Notes: generated from the sequence alone by a model not told the origin. 64,000 nt of DNA from Epiperipatus broadwayi (GCA_028023455.1 JAQFVV010012490.1:1178001-1242000); one strand, 5' to 3'. Counted from the first letter of the stretch, positions 47,230-59,700 are shown. Translations and numbers: made by a program.

Positions 47230-47755
47230 CATTTCACAAGCACAAACAGAGATCATTAAAGCACAGACCAAACTACAAGAATTGGAGTCAAGAAACCAAG
47301 AATTAGCTACCATGCCTGAGAAAAAGACGCAATCTGAGCTACAAAATCAACTTGAAGAGGAACGGAAAGACTCTGAACAGAAGCAGTATAAAGAGCAAGG
47401 TTCTCTGAAGGAGAAACTCCAGGTTCACATACAAATGAGAGATATTTTGGTCACAAAAAAAAAACAGAGCTGCAGTCATCCCTGGCACAAAATCAGCAGG
47501 CCATAAAACAGAAATCAGCTGAACTCGAAGAATTTCAAGGAAGATTAAAGGCTTCTAGTTAATGAGTAATAGAACTTAAACAACAAAACTCAGAACTTAA
47601 TGGAAAATTATAAAGTAAACTCACAATGTCAGAATTATCTGAACAGATAGAGAGTTGGCAGCTGTATGAAATGGAGTCGCAAGAAAAGATGGCCAAAAGT
47701 GAAAATGAACTAGACACTTTCAAAGACTTTCTAGAAAACGGCAGTTTTTAATCAA
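47230..47755 (+). pseudogene. Coiled-coil segment inside the LTR element
   Basis: Directly after the gag knuckle the sequence reads AQTEIIKAQTKLQELESRNQ, ELATMPEKKTQSELQNQLEE, then a frameshift at a run of A (47456-47464). It continues TELQSSLAQNQQAIKQKSAE, LEEFQGRLKASS, stops, and MSELSEQIESWQLYEMESQE. Heptad-like spacing and Gln/Glu/Lys/Leu richness indicate a long coiled coil of the golgin/FYVE-adaptor type, unlike gag or pol. It may be captured host coding sequence. The parent gene is not identified. Confidence 0.55.
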
Positions 47756-47980
47756 TGAGCTGCCAGATACAAAAACTGTAGAGCAAGGAAAAATCCGGAG
47801 TTTCTCCAAGTGGGAGAAAAGAGTACTCAGGGCGGCGTGAGCGATAAAAAAGAAGAATTTACACAAATTTCAAGATTACATAGGTTAATCATAAAAATAA
47901 AGTTTTTCTCCAGATTTGGGAAAAGAAAAAACAAAGCACTGAGGAGTCGCAACATGGGATTTTCTGGAGTAAGGGGAGAT

Positions 47981-48543
47981 ATTATAAAATATGTATTTTA
48001 AAATTAAAAGTACATACGAAAGTGATTATTCTAAAATATTACTTTTAAAAGATGTTTAAATTTCTAGTGTTTTAATTATAGATGTTAATTAGTCATTGCC
48101 TGATTCGGCTTAAAATGCAATCAACTGAAACAAACTAATTAAACAGATAATGAAGGGATTTAATTAGAAAAACCCAATATAATTAAATTCCACCTTAATT
48201 TATAAACGTTACTCCAGAAAACAAAAGAAAGCAAACCGATAAAAGAGGGAGATTTAAAAAGGAATGACAGAGAGAGTACAGAGCGCATTCAGTGAATTTG
48301 AGCAGAGCACCCATTGCAAGGGAACAGCATGGGAATTGAGAATTACCCTATGTTGAGAAAGAAGAGACTTAAGATGTATAAACTATACATTCAGGACTAT
48401 AGTGTGAGTATTCGTTATTGTGTGTATATAGAGTACTTTTCTAACACAGCTTGGCAGGAATCAGAACTTTGTATAAACTATAAACAAGTTAGCATCAAAC
48501 TATTTTGAGAATTAAACTCTAACTAGTTCGCGAATTAACATTT
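47981..48543 (+). repeat. 3' LTR
   Basis: Partner of 45815-46362. Slightly longer through small insertions (for example AAAGAAAGCAAACC near 48222). Confidence 0.88.
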
Positions 48544-49521
48544 TAATTTTATTTCATCACAAAAACCATAATAAAATATTTGCACGCATGACTAAACTAA
48601 TTTCTACCACATATTTTTAATAATAAAATAGCAGATTTCAATGATAAGTCAATTATTAAATGTCATTTAAATTTTTTTTAATTTTTAAATCTAAACCTAT
48701 ATTTTATTTATTTAATAATAGTACTTAGTAACTAATAATTACTATGAATTGCAACAATTTTAAATTTTCACAGCGTTACTCTATATTCAAGTTTTTTAAA
48801 ATAATTAGCAAAGCAATTAATCCAGACAGAATTAACTGCAATATTAATCACTAAATACTATTGACATAAATATTACCACAAGATAGCAAAGGGAAAATTA
48901 AAAAAAAAACATTAAACATTTATATACGTGTATTATGAGGAAATAAGTTGAATTATTTTATGATGATATTTGTCAACTTGGAAAAGTTGTTAATCCAGAA
49001 AGGCTAAAGAACTAAAATGCAGGGTTATCAATAATCAAATGAATATGTTCTTACAATTTATAATAATCTAAGATAATTTTTTTACAATTAATTCATCTCT
49101 ACATTTTAAACTAACCATTGTATTCAAGGTCAATCACATTGCAATAATACGTTATTTGATTAATTCTCAGTGTATATTACATGTATTTATGAAGTTATTA
49201 TTTAAAGCCAATAAACATCACATGATTACCATTTCTTATGCAATACTGTATGGTGAGTTTTGCCTGTTTTAATAGGTTATTGTTTAATAATGTTAATGTT
49301 TTTTTTTCTTTCTTTTGGCTACTAAACTGCTATGCAAGGATTGATATATTGAAATTTGAATATTTATATATGGGGTATAGATTCACTTAGTTATAGTAAT
49401 CTAAATAAGTAAGTTATAGTAATTTTCATTTATTAACATTTTTTATCTTATCGGTTCATATATAAAAATATACTTTATAAAGTTTTTTTTTAAAAAATAA
49501 AACAAAACAAAACATAAATAC
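48544..49521. other. AT-rich intronic stretch
   Basis: Nothing recognised apart from the PRKD exon that follows at 49522. A TTAT...GGTGAGTTTTGCCTGTTTTA text near 49251 recurs near 50380-50400 (GGAGAGTTTTGCCTGTTTTA), indicating a diverged local duplication. Confidence 0.45.
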
Positions 49522-49599
49522 CTTGTAATATTTACTTCCTGTATCACTCTGGTAGAGTGTTATGCATTTTGTGTCTAGCCTCCAATAATGCCTTTTTCG
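49522..49599 (-). CDS. PRKD: Protein kinase D (PRKD) exon: middle of PH domain
   Basis: This 78 bp exon is exactly 26 codons, phase 0 at both ends, bordered by a TAG acceptor and a GTATTT donor on the minus strand. It reads [20 protein letters not shown] followed by GSKYYK. This is the most conserved stretch of the PKD PH domain and joins directly to the upstream exon ending NKDHM. It is too short to stand out as an open reading frame and was found by searching the minus strand for the missing PH segment. It lies 12.8 kb downstream of the previous exon and 33.1 kb upstream of the next. Confidence 0.93.
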
Positions 49600-51370
49600 C
49601 TATAAAAAATAATAATAGGATTAATAACTTCATTATGCATACATATTTATTTTTTTAAATTCAATTATTACTAATTTTCTTCTTTTCTGAGCTAAAGTAA
49701 TCTCTGGTAATTAATGAATATACTCACAGAAAAGATGGTTTTTAATATTGGGCTTTATTATTGCCTAGTATGCTTTCAATATATTCATGGTGTATCTTTA
49801 TTTTTTGGAAATGTACTTAAATCAAAAAATAAAACAAAAAAAAATTATGCTCACAAAATTATTTAAATATGAAATTAGTAACAAATATTCATATGAAAAT
49901 TCTTTAACCAAAATAGTCACATAAATGAACATTTCTTATTTTAATTTAAATAATAAATAACACTTTCACAAGTTTAAATTCTTGATTCCTGAAATATCTA
50001 TTTTCACTGTCACATGTAAAGATGTTATAACATAATTTCCATTTAATTGAAAACAGTTTAAAGATATATATGTATAAAACTTTAATAGAATAAATGTAGA
50101 ATAAATAAAAATATTTTATAAATATTTAGAAAAACAAATAATATTATATGCGATTTAAGAATTCTTGATAGCTTACTATTATGGATAAAATCTCAGAATA
50201 CTTTCTTGACATTTTTCTTTTTGATCTTAAAAATATAACTTATTTTATTTATATACTATAAAAAATGGCATCATAACATTATGTATAGTACTAAGAAAAC
50301 TTAATAATAGTGGAATTATTTAAACCACTAAAGATCATATGATCACCATTTCTTATGCTTGCATTGAGTGGCACTACTGTATGGAGAGTTTTGCCTGTTT
50401 TAATGGAATTATTTCTATCACTATCAAACATATTATTAATTAGCTTTAAACCAAATGCTTTCTTAATAATGGTGTTCTTAAACTTTTACTATGTAATGAT
50501 GATGAATCACTAAATTCACCTAAAAAATTTATCCTTACAGTATCTTATTAGTTTTTAATGTCTTTTTGTTTTAATGTAATAATAAAGATCCCTTTTATAA
50601 AATCAAACCCTTTTAAACACTATAGTAAGTAATTGATCCTACCATAAAAAAAAAATAACTAAATTAATTATATTTTCACAATCAGTATCATTAAAAAAAA
50701 AAAATTGTATATCTTTGCAAATATTAATTTCTTTGAAACAATAAAGTCACTTTTTTTTTCCTAATATTTTTATTAATAGTTTACAATTTTATTCAAATAG
50801 ACTTTGGAAATATATCCACAATATGTAAAATGATAAAAAAATATAGATTCAATGTCTAGGTATTAAAGAAAATCTATACCATAAGACAGTCAGATTAATT
50901 TCTTTACAATGATATTCATCTCAATGACCATAAACTAAGGGTAGCTAAACCCACATTTGCTGTTTAATATTGAATGGCTATCTAAAAAAAAAAAACTTGA
51001 GCTTGCCAAGAAATTCTGAGCTATTATCCCCAAGCTCCATTCAGATTTAAACTTTAAATTATGGGTGTGCCAGATGAGTATCCTAATCTCTAGTTCATCA
51101 GAAATTTTTATAGTATGTATTCTACCAAAAGGGATTAAAAGTTGTATTTGAAATAACTGCAGATCTTAGATAATAGCAAAAACAAGATATATATATAATA
51201 AATAAACATCTGAGAGGCAAATAATGATTTGTTTTTTGTATACATCAAAAGCCTTGACTAAACCAATGCAATCTATATTACTTGTATAACTTCTAATGGA
51301 TATTAGGCTTCAAAATCCAAATAGTATCATTTTACTTTCTAATTCCATATAAAAAAAAAAAGTTCACTTT
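49600..51370. other. AT-rich intronic stretch
   Basis: No gene seen. It contains the second copy of the GAGTTTTGCCTGTTTTA repeat (50380-50400). A possible minus-strand B-box-like stretch lies near 51040-51060. Confidence 0.4.
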
Positions 51371-51374
51371 GAAT

Positions 51375-51500
51375 GCTCTACACGGATGGATGCAGTGGTA
51401 AAGTGGTGGACTTTGAGCTCAAAGTCTCTGGTGTCCAAACATCATATGAACTCTTGAGCAATAAATCATTCAGATTATTTATTTATTTTATTTACTTTGA
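51375..51500 (+). repeat. SINE-like repeat with tRNA-like head
   Basis: GATGCAGTGGTAAAGTGGTG resembles an A box (51389-51408). The B box is degraded (GGTGTCCAAACATC). The tail ATGAACTCTTGAGCAATAAA then TTATTTATTTTATT matches those near 12.35 and 34.33 kb. Confidence 0.5.
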
Positions 51501-53270
51501 GAAAAACTTTTTATTAATAAAATTGTTGTTCATAGCGGTACAGTTATTAGCTGGTAATTCTAATTAAAAGTTCAGTTTAAAACATTCGTCACAAATGTTT
51601 AGAAGGTCTTATTTTTTTCTTTTTATGAAGATAAATTCTTCATTTTAATAGCCTTACTTGCCTTCATTTCAGCACTCCATGAATGTAGCCTCAAAGTATA
51701 ATAGTAGTTGCTATACTAAAACTTATTTATATACAAATATTTCAATACTTGTTCAATTGCATACTATTTGCTCTTTAATTAATGGCATCTTTTGAATTTG
51801 AAAGAAACTTAAACCTCTCTAAATTTTATGTCTCCTATTGTCATGCTCTTCACAAACAGTATTCATTTTCTGTAGACTAATAAGATATCCACTTTCATAA
51901 ATTAAAAAAAAGATCTCTTTAATGGTAATACTATTGTTATTATTAGATCATTGTAGTTGCAATTGCATTACTAATTTTAGTTGTTTGTTGCTTGTTTTAC
52001 ATCATAGCTAAAGTTTCAGCTAGATTACTGCACAAAATATCTCTTATATTTCAATATTTACATTCATTTCATGAAAACCTTAAATTTTGTATATATATTG
52101 TAACCTTAAGTTCTGCCTATAGAACTTTGTTATATTTTTTGTTAATATAAAATTTATTGATTTCTAACTAATGTTATAAAATATTATTATTTATGATAAA
52201 TTTAAATAAATGAATTTAAGTAATTTAACTTAGAAGTTAAGCTTATTGGCGTTATAAAACCATAAAGTCAGTATTTTAATGTATAACTTATCATTAACTT
52301 ATTGTAATTTAAAGATGTAATTATAATATAGTCATTGTACATATTTATTAAGTTAAGTTGTTATAAAATAAACACTTAAATAATTTAATAATGCCTTATT
52401 GAATTGCATTAATACAATCAATTTGTTACAATTCATTTTAAAATATAGTTCTAATTGCTAGCTTAATAATAATCTAATTTTTTATAAATATTAATAAGTA
52501 GCAAATAGTTTTAAATTAATAATTTCTAAGTCATATTTTAAATATTTTTAGTATTAGTGAATGCATGTAATCTGTTTCAATTAGAAGCTAACATTTTAAA
52601 GAGAAAATGCTTATATTTCAACTTCATTGTCTGGAAGACGAAAATATTTAAAATAATTTTATTGTGTAATATTTTGTTAATAAAAAAAATATAAATCTGT
52701 TTTAAAGATATTGTATTTAAGTTAATATTTTGAGAATTTTTTTTTTAAAAAATGAAAATATATTTAAATAAATGTGTTATTTATTGGAATATAATATTTT
52801 CATTTATTAAATAATAATTTGTAAATGTATGATGTAATATTAATATTGTTTGGTCAAAAATTTAGAGATAGACAAATTGAAAAAATATTTTTAGAATATC
52901 CAACTTGACAACTGAATTGGGTCACATAAATTAATTTGTTAATTAACACTCTAATTGTCAATCAATAATTTAGTTATCTATCACTTGATGTACCATATTT
53001 AATTAACTGACCATATGTTAAATATATTTATTATTTTATAATTATCTGCTTGGGCCACTGGCTTTGATCCATCCATCATTCTTCTGAATCTCAAGTGTGT
53101 CCACCATTCAGAAAGTTTCAACAATGCATAGTTTCAGACGGAAGCAGTGCTTTGTGACAACAGGAATTTTTATGAAAGATATAATTATATTGCTTGAACT
53201 TTTATTAATATTCAATTGCTTGTATATTCACGTTCATGATAGTGCTGAGATAAATAATATTATTGAATTA
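51501..53270. other. AT-rich intronic stretch
   Basis: Nothing recognised. Confidence 0.5.
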
Positions 53271-53274
53271 TATC

Positions 53275-53954
53275 TTTAATTGAGAAATATTGGTGAAATG
53301 GAATTTTATCAGTTTGAGTTTAATCCTAAAGAATTATTTATACCTTTTTGATGAAGAAATAGTAAATGAATTATTACTAAGGTTATGATAATGAATGGTA
53401 GGAGAAAATATAATGAAAAGAATCGGGTCAATGTTGCATTTCTAACTGCAAATCCTTATAATCAGTTCACAGTTATTATTTCAATATATGGAATTGCTGA
53501 TAGTAGATTTTTAATTATGGTGGCTCCTCAAAAGGATATTTGTCCTCATAAAAGGACATAACTAAGAAATGCTGTTGCTATAGTTAATAATAATAGGATA
53601 ATTCCAATATTTCAGGTATAATTTAATTTATATGAATTATAATAAATTCCATGTCCTACATGGATATATAAATAAATGAAAAAGAATGATGCTCCATTTC
53701 TATGAAATGGAGCGGATTATTCATCCATAGTTTACAGTTCGGGAGATGTGAATAATTGATCTAAATGCTAAATCTATATTATCTGAATAGTGCATTGCTA
53801 GTATAAATCCTGTAATAATTTGAAATAGTAATGAAACACCAAGTAGCGATCCGTAATTTCCTAAATATGAAATGTTAGATGGAGTTGGTAAGTCAATTAG
53901 TCTATTATTAATAATTAATAATAGAGGATGAATTTTTTGTTCAGGTTTTATCAT
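53275..53954 (-). pseudogene. cob: Mitochondrial cytochrome b, first 60 percent (NUMT)
   Basis: The minus strand from 53954 reads [40 protein letters not shown] and [20 protein letters not shown], as in cytochrome b helix A and the first haem-histidine region. A frameshift near 53700 follows VNYGW. Then NGASFFFIYLYIHVGHGIYY, FLSYVLLWGQMSFWGATMIK and NLLSAIPYI (the Qo-site region) continue, with small deletions to about [16 protein letters not shown], near residue 225. The remaining C-terminal third is absent at the insertion edge. Confidence 0.92.
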
Positions 53955-53959
53955 ATTAT

Positions 53960-54880
53960 CATAGTTGAATAATTTTATAGTTTAAAATAATTATTAAAAT
54001 TCCTAAGCTAATTGGAAGAAAAAACTTTCAGGTGAGGAATATTAATTTATCATATTGGAATCGAGGATATGAGCCTCGAATTCAGATGAAGATAAATGAA
54101 ATTACTGTTGTTTTAATTATCATTATTAATATAAAATTAATATTTGATCCAAAAAAATGTGTAGTAATTATTCTTATTATAAGAATTCTGTAATATTCTG
54201 CTATTAAAATTATGGCAAATCTTCTATATCAGTATTAATTCCTGAGACTAATTCTCTCTCACTTTCTGCGAAGTTAAAAGGGGCTCGGTTAGTCTCAGCT
54301 AGAATTGAGGAAAATCAATCCTTAAATAATGGAAATAAAATTAAAAAATTTCAAATTAATAATTGCGAATGATCAATAATTATAAGATTATATCTTTCTG
54401 ATAGGAAGATTATGGTTAATAAAATTAGGGCTAGTCTTACTTCATAAAAAATAGTTTGAGCAACTGCTCATAATGTTCCGAGTAATGAGTATTTAGAATA
54501 AGATGACCATCCTGCTATTATTATGAAATATACTGATATTCTTGTAAATCATAAAAAAACAAGTAATGCAAAGTTAAAATTTATAAGGTTTCATTGTATT
54601 CAGATAAATAATGAGGTAATAATTCTTATTATTGGTGCAATAAGGTAGGTTATTCGATTTCTTAGATTTATCATCTAGTTTCTTTACAGAAAAGTTTAAT
54701 TATTCTCTAATTGAATGAAGGATTCCAATTAGACTAATTTTGTTTGGCCCTTTTCGAATATGTCCAAGAATTTTTTGTTCAAATAATGTTAGAAATGCAA
54801 CTCTGATTAAAATGGAAATTAATAAAATTAAATAAAAAATGAATGATATTATAATATTTATGAAACTTAAATTTGTTAAA
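53960..54880 (-). pseudogene. nad1: Mitochondrial NADH dehydrogenase subunit 1 (NUMT)
   Basis: Minus-strand text includes [20 protein letters not shown] near the N-terminus (54790-54730), SILAETNRAPFNFAESEREL VSGI (54310-54235, as two adjacent pieces), and GSYPRFQYDKLMFLTW near 54060. These are the quinone-site loop and the conserved C-terminal region of ND1. Stops and frameshifts (near 54700 and 54225) break it. It runs directly into the cytochrome b start with no tRNA between them and on the same strand. Confidence 0.88.
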
Positions 54881-54889
54881 CTTTTCTGT

Positions 54890-54962
54890 CATAAGGTTTG
54901 TTTAGTGTAAATAAACTGCTGTTAGCTTTTGGATTGATTTACAAAATCAATATTTAAAATTT
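54890..54962 (-). pseudogene. Possible mitochondrial trnT remnant
   Basis: A stem TTGAT-TTTGTAA-ATCAA on the minus strand gives a seven-base loop with anticodon UGU (Thr). The D arm is not clear, so this is tentative. The strand agrees with trnT relative to trnH in common arthropod mitochondrial genomes. Confidence 0.35.
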
Positions 54963-55031
54963 ATTTGAATTAGTAAGTTTATAATATTGATTTGTGGAAT
55001 CAAAGATTACTGGGGAGATTAAGATTTAAAT
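54963..55031 (+). pseudogene. trnH: Mitochondrial trnH (NUMT)
   Basis: Acceptor ATTTGAA pairs with TTTAAAT. The anticodon arm is TTGAT-TTGTGGA-ATCAA with anticodon GUG. It lies immediately upstream of nad5, as in most arthropods. Confidence 0.75.
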
Positions 55032-56660
55032 TTAGTAAGCATGTATTATATTTATTTTTTTGAATTGGATTTTTAGTTAGAATTTATTTTTGTAGTAGTA
55101 AGCTTGTTTATGTTTTTGAGATTTGAGTTTTTAGAAATTAATTCTAGAAGAATTATTATGTCTACAATTTTTGGTTGGATATCAGTTATGATTATAACTG
55201 TAATTTTGTTTATTTCTGCGTCTGTAATAAAATTTAGGTATAAGTGTATAGAGGGAAAAAAGATATCTTTTTGTATTATTGTAAATATGTTTATTATTTC
55301 TATAATTTTTTGCTTATTTCACCAAATTTCATTTCAATTTTATTAGAATGAGATGGATTAAGATTATATGTGTTAGTAATTTATTATCAAAATAGAAAAT
55401 CAAATAGGGCAGGAATAATAACAATTTAAAAAAATCAAAATGGAGATGTTGCTTTTTTAGTTTGTATTGCATTCATGTTAAATCATGGAAATTGAAAATT
55501 TTTTTTCAATAAGTTTTTTTGATAAAAATATTAATGTTGTTGGCTGGAATCACTAAGAGTACTCAAATTCCTTTTTCAGCATGATTGCCTGCTGCTATGG
55601 TAGCACCTACACCCGTGTCAGCTTTGATTCATTCATCAACATTAGTAACAGCTGTTTTTTTTTTTAATAATTCAATTTTCTGAATTTTTTAGTAGAGAAA
55701 TAATGTTTAAAGTTAGTTTGTTATTTTTATCAAGTTTAACAATAATAATGGCAAGAATTGTTGCTAATTTTGAATATGATATTAAGAAAAGTATTGCTTT
55801 ATCAACTCTTAGTCAACTTGGATTAATAATAAGAATTGTTTTGTTAGGTTTTCCAGTTTTGGTATTTTTTCATTTATTAACTCATGCAGTATTTAAAGCA
55901 TTATTGTTTATTTGTTCTGGAAGAATTATTCATAATTTTAATCATATTCAGGATATTCAAATGTTGGCCTTGTGATTAATCAATTACCAAAGGTAAGAAT
56001 TTGTTTAAATACAGCTAATTTAGCTTTATGTGGAATTCCATTCTTAGCAGGATTTTATTCTAAGGATATAATTTTAGAAATATATTGTTATAGAAATTGA
56101 AATTCAATTTCATTTTTTATGTCATTTGTTGCAATGTCGATAACTGCATTCTATTCTATTCGAATAGCTTATTATTCTTTTTGCAAAAAAATTCATTCAA
56201 AAAGGATTAATTCTATTTTTGAGAAAAAAAGAGATATTAGTGATTCTGCTCTGATAATGAGAATAGGGGTGATTATTGGTGGTTCAATATTTAGATAAAT
56301 AATTTTTAGGAAGCCGGTTTTTATTGAGTTAAAAACTTTATTGAAAATTTTAACGTCAATAATTACTTTAATTGGTGGAGGTTCATATTTAGGATTCAGG
56401 AAGAAATCAATTATTTTGGTGGGAAAATAAAAATTATTTTTTTTAGCTTTTCTCAAATGTGATTTTTTTCTAAAATTCGATCACAAGTTTTTATAAATTT
56501 AGTTATAGGACGAAGTAAGTTTTCTTTTAAAAAAATTGATGATGCATGAATTGAATCAAGGTCTAAAATATTAAAGATAATAGTTCAAAAGAATTCAGTT
56601 AAAACTTACTTGTTTAGAATGGTAATTGTTATTATATTTATTTGTTATTTCTTGTTTTAA
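55032..56660 (+). pseudogene. nad5: Mitochondrial NADH dehydrogenase subunit 5 (NUMT)
   Basis: Nearly full length. Readable blocks are FLEINSSSIIMSTIF (with AGA=Ser), SVIKF...SIEG, NFISILLEWDGL, then GDVAFLV...NHGNW. These are followed by [20 protein letters not shown] (55560-55620), [50 protein letters not shown], and CGIPFLAGFYSKDMILE (56020-56070). These are the transmembrane antiporter-like motifs of ND5. Several single-base frameshifts (for example near 55345, 55430, 55670 and 55970) and deletions interrupt it. Confidence 0.92.
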
Positions 56661-56722
56661 GATAGCTTTTAGTTATATTGTTGAAGACAATAAGATGCAA
56701 CAATAAACTTTTAGTTAGAAAC
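56654..56722 (+). pseudogene. trnF: Mitochondrial trnF (NUMT)
   Basis: The anticodon arm TATTG-TTGAAGA-CAATA gives GAA (Phe). The acceptor GTTTTAA pairs imperfectly with TTAGAAAC. Its position just after nad5 matches the usual nad5-trnF order. Confidence 0.7.
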
Positions 56723-56760
56723 TAATAATAAACTAATTTAGGAATCAATAAATTGTAAAT

Positions 56761-59700
56761 TTATTTAAATTTTATGACCCGCCTCCTAAAATTGTTGAAT
56801 ACCAGAACTTTGCATAACTTTAAACTAAGTTTATTATACTTTATTTTACCATGAATTATAGATTGCAGATTTTACAATACTGAACTTTATTATTATTTTT
56901 AAAAAAAATTCTTGTTAAGCTTCATTTGATGTTATAGACAAATTGAAACTTTTGCTAACTTACAGGATGTTGTAAGAGATAAAAGCAGCTGTTGGATAAT
57001 ATGAAAATATAAATGCTTTTGCTTTGTTGTGAAAATAAATTATTCTATTATTACTATTTCTTCATAATTTAAAATGATATTCATGAAAATCATTATAATG
57101 CTATTTTGAATTTAAATGAAATATTTATTTTAAGATTTATAAAATTATGGAATAGAAAGACTGCGTTTTTCCTAGGATTTATCTTATGTTAAACATGTGC
57201 TGATAAAATATTGCATTTTAGAAAAATATATTGCTTTGTTCTGGAAATAGAGAATAAATATTCATGCTTGAATGTACTTTATTGCCTTAAAATACTTTGT
57301 TGTTGATGAAAGATAAAATATTGCATAAAAAATATTCTGTGCATTTTACCACTTGGTTATTGTTTTATAACGTGTATTGCTTTTAAAGGATTATTGTGCT
57401 CCTAAAAAATTATTTATTGCTGTGTAAAACTTTGCATTATTTCTATGAAAAATATAGTATGCTCTTTATAAATTTCTCCTTGTGTGAATTTATAAATGGT
57501 TTTTTCAAAAGGAAATAATATTATTGTTTTCATACTGCTGGAAATAAATATTATGTTTACTACTTTTTCATTGTTTTACATTTTAAATTACTTCAAAAGA
57601 AATTAATTTTCTTATTTCAACATACATTTTGTTATTTACTTTAAATAGGTTTTCAAATTATGTTAATGCTTACTTATTTTACATGCCTAGGACTGTAATA
57701 AATTGCTTTGCCAATATTTAATATTCATATTGTCAGAATACTTTAATAAAATCGGCATGTTTAAGCAATCATTATTGGAATTATAGTGCTACAAAAATGG
57801 CATTCAAATCAATGATTTCAGGACTTATGAACTATTAAATGGTAAAAGGGTTATGAATATTTAGATGTAGTTTTATTTATATGTGTATTTTATTTATGAT
57901 ATTGCATATTTATTATTTATGTATGATTTGTACTATACTGATTATGGAAGTTCTCAGAATACTACTGCCTTGAAATATAATCAAAAGTAACATATTAATC
58001 CTGTATGGAATTGTTTAGAGTGTTAATAAATAAATGGAGGAATTAGTGAAGTTAGATGTGTATTTTTCTAATTAAATTGTTAAACAACAATTTATATTCC
58101 TTGTTATATTTTGCTTTAATTATTATATTTTATCAGCGTTTCACATCATATGTTTGTTATTGCTATATGAGATAGTAGGATTAACACTATTTTCATATAT
58201 TATTCTTATCATGCTTTTGAGATGTAGTCTGTCTTAGGTGATATAATAATGCTATATTTTTCGGAAATCCTTTGTGATGGTTTAGTCCTTGTATATTTGT
58301 TAAGATTATAGACAAGACAAGTGTTTATTTTGATTATAGACAAGACAAGTGTTTATTTTGAGTCTATTCCATCATAATGCATTTTGTATTTCTTGATTTT
58401 ATCTTGATAAGAATTTTTCAAGAAATGTATGGCACCAATATTGCCTTTATTTTGCTCTTGATGCAATAAAAGTAGCTTAAGAATGTTGATATGCCTAGTC
58501 TGCATATCTGAGATATTAAACACCTTGATAAAATGTTTTATGTTTAAATTTATAATTATTTTCATGTGGCTATAAAATTATATATCTTCTTTAAAGTTTA
58601 ATATATTTCACACTGAGACATATGGGAATGAAAGCTGGACTAATAAATTAACGTGAGAGCTTTTTCTACTCATAGTTAAATCATTTTTTTTTTTTTTTGG
58701 TAATTTAAATTTTATTTAAACTTTGTGATAATTATTTAATTTTGATATTATTAACATATTAATGATTTATTCACATCATATTTAGTATTAACAAAATATT
58801 GATTTAATTATTATTTCTGAATTTCTATTTTTATCATTATTTGCATTATCAGAAAATCCAAAATCACATATATATTTTAATATTAAGGAATAAGATTACA
58901 AGAAGATTATAAGTCATTTTATTAAAATTTATATTTTTGATGTTTTTCAGTAACATCTTTGACTAACAGTATTATATTATTTTATTTTGATTAAGATTAT
59001 AAAAGAGAACCTTTTTGTATGATATATGGGTAGCAACAAAATCCCTTTCCTACTCATAGTATCATGAAGATCATCCTAGATTGCTATATAATTATTTTAA
59101 TATCAGAGTTACATGATTAATTTTAAATTAAAATTTATTTATTGTATTAGGATATTATCCAAAGATTGGATCATACCTTATTATTTACTAGGATCACATT
59201 CAGTTTGGATAAGAACCCTGAGATGAAGAATATGATTATATTTGTTTATTAGAGAATTTAATAAGAACTCTGAGATTTGACTAAGAGAGATTTATTTTGA
59301 TTAATAACCTTTTATAGTAATTTGATTATATGTGAGCTCACTTTATAAGATTAATCTTGAGAGTATTAGAACTCTTGATTAGATAAGTTATTTAGAGCAA
59401 CATAAGAGCTAGCTATGCTAAGGTTATATTTGTTAATGTTTTTACTTTCAATATGTTTCCATAATATTTTAATGAGCTGATGGTTAGTCACAGTTGACTC
59501 TGATGCATACAATATACATATATGTACTCAGATATAATATATTAAGAAATTTATATAAAAAAGAACATAATAGAAACAAAAAGTGTGAGATATTATTTAA
59601 ATATATATCTCTCTAATCAGTATAAAAATTCAATTTATTATACAGTTTATCTCATGTAGAGCTGTCCTAATACAGGTTGCAAAATAGATATCTTATTTGG

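Larger units (their letters stand above)
45815..48543 (+). mobile_element. gag-only LTR retrotransposon, 2.7 kb
   Basis: Two LTRs of about 550 bp (45815-46362 and 47981-48543) flank about 1.6 kb. Just before the 3' LTR is a purine-rich tract (AAGGGGAGA, 47971-47979). A possible primer site (TTGGTGCAGCCAAATTAG) lies at 46391-46408. The interior encodes a broken gag with a zinc knuckle and then a coiled-coil segment; no protease, RT or integrase is present. It would have to be moved by an autonomous Gypsy-like relative. No clear target duplication was found. Confidence 0.88.
16426..49521 (-). other. PRKD intron, about 33.1 kb
   Basis: This is the interval between two phased PRKD exons. It is filled with LTR, PLE, foldback and satellite insertions listed separately. 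No further PRKD-like exon is needed, because the flanking peptides join without a gap. Confidence 0.9.
53275..56760. mobile_element. Nuclear insertion of mitochondrial DNA (NUMT), about 3.5 kb
   Basis: This is a contiguous block of mitochondrial gene remnants. On the minus strand: cob N-terminal half and nad1. On the plus strand: trnH, nad5 and trnF. The frames require TGA=Trp and AGA=Ser, so the donor used the invertebrate mitochondrial code. Frameshifts and stops show that it is not functional and not assembly contamination from a live mitochondrial genome. Its edges are near 53275 and 56760. Confidence 0.9.

Noticed and set aside
54890-54962. trnV on the plus strand
   Set aside because: The stem gives a loop with ACA or a nine-base loop on plus; the minus-strand UGU (Thr) reading fits better.
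53721-56660. Live mitochondrial contig or functional mitochondrial genes
   Set aside because: Frameshifts and stops in cob, nad1 and nad5, a truncated cob, and AT-rich nuclear flanks show a nuclear insertion.
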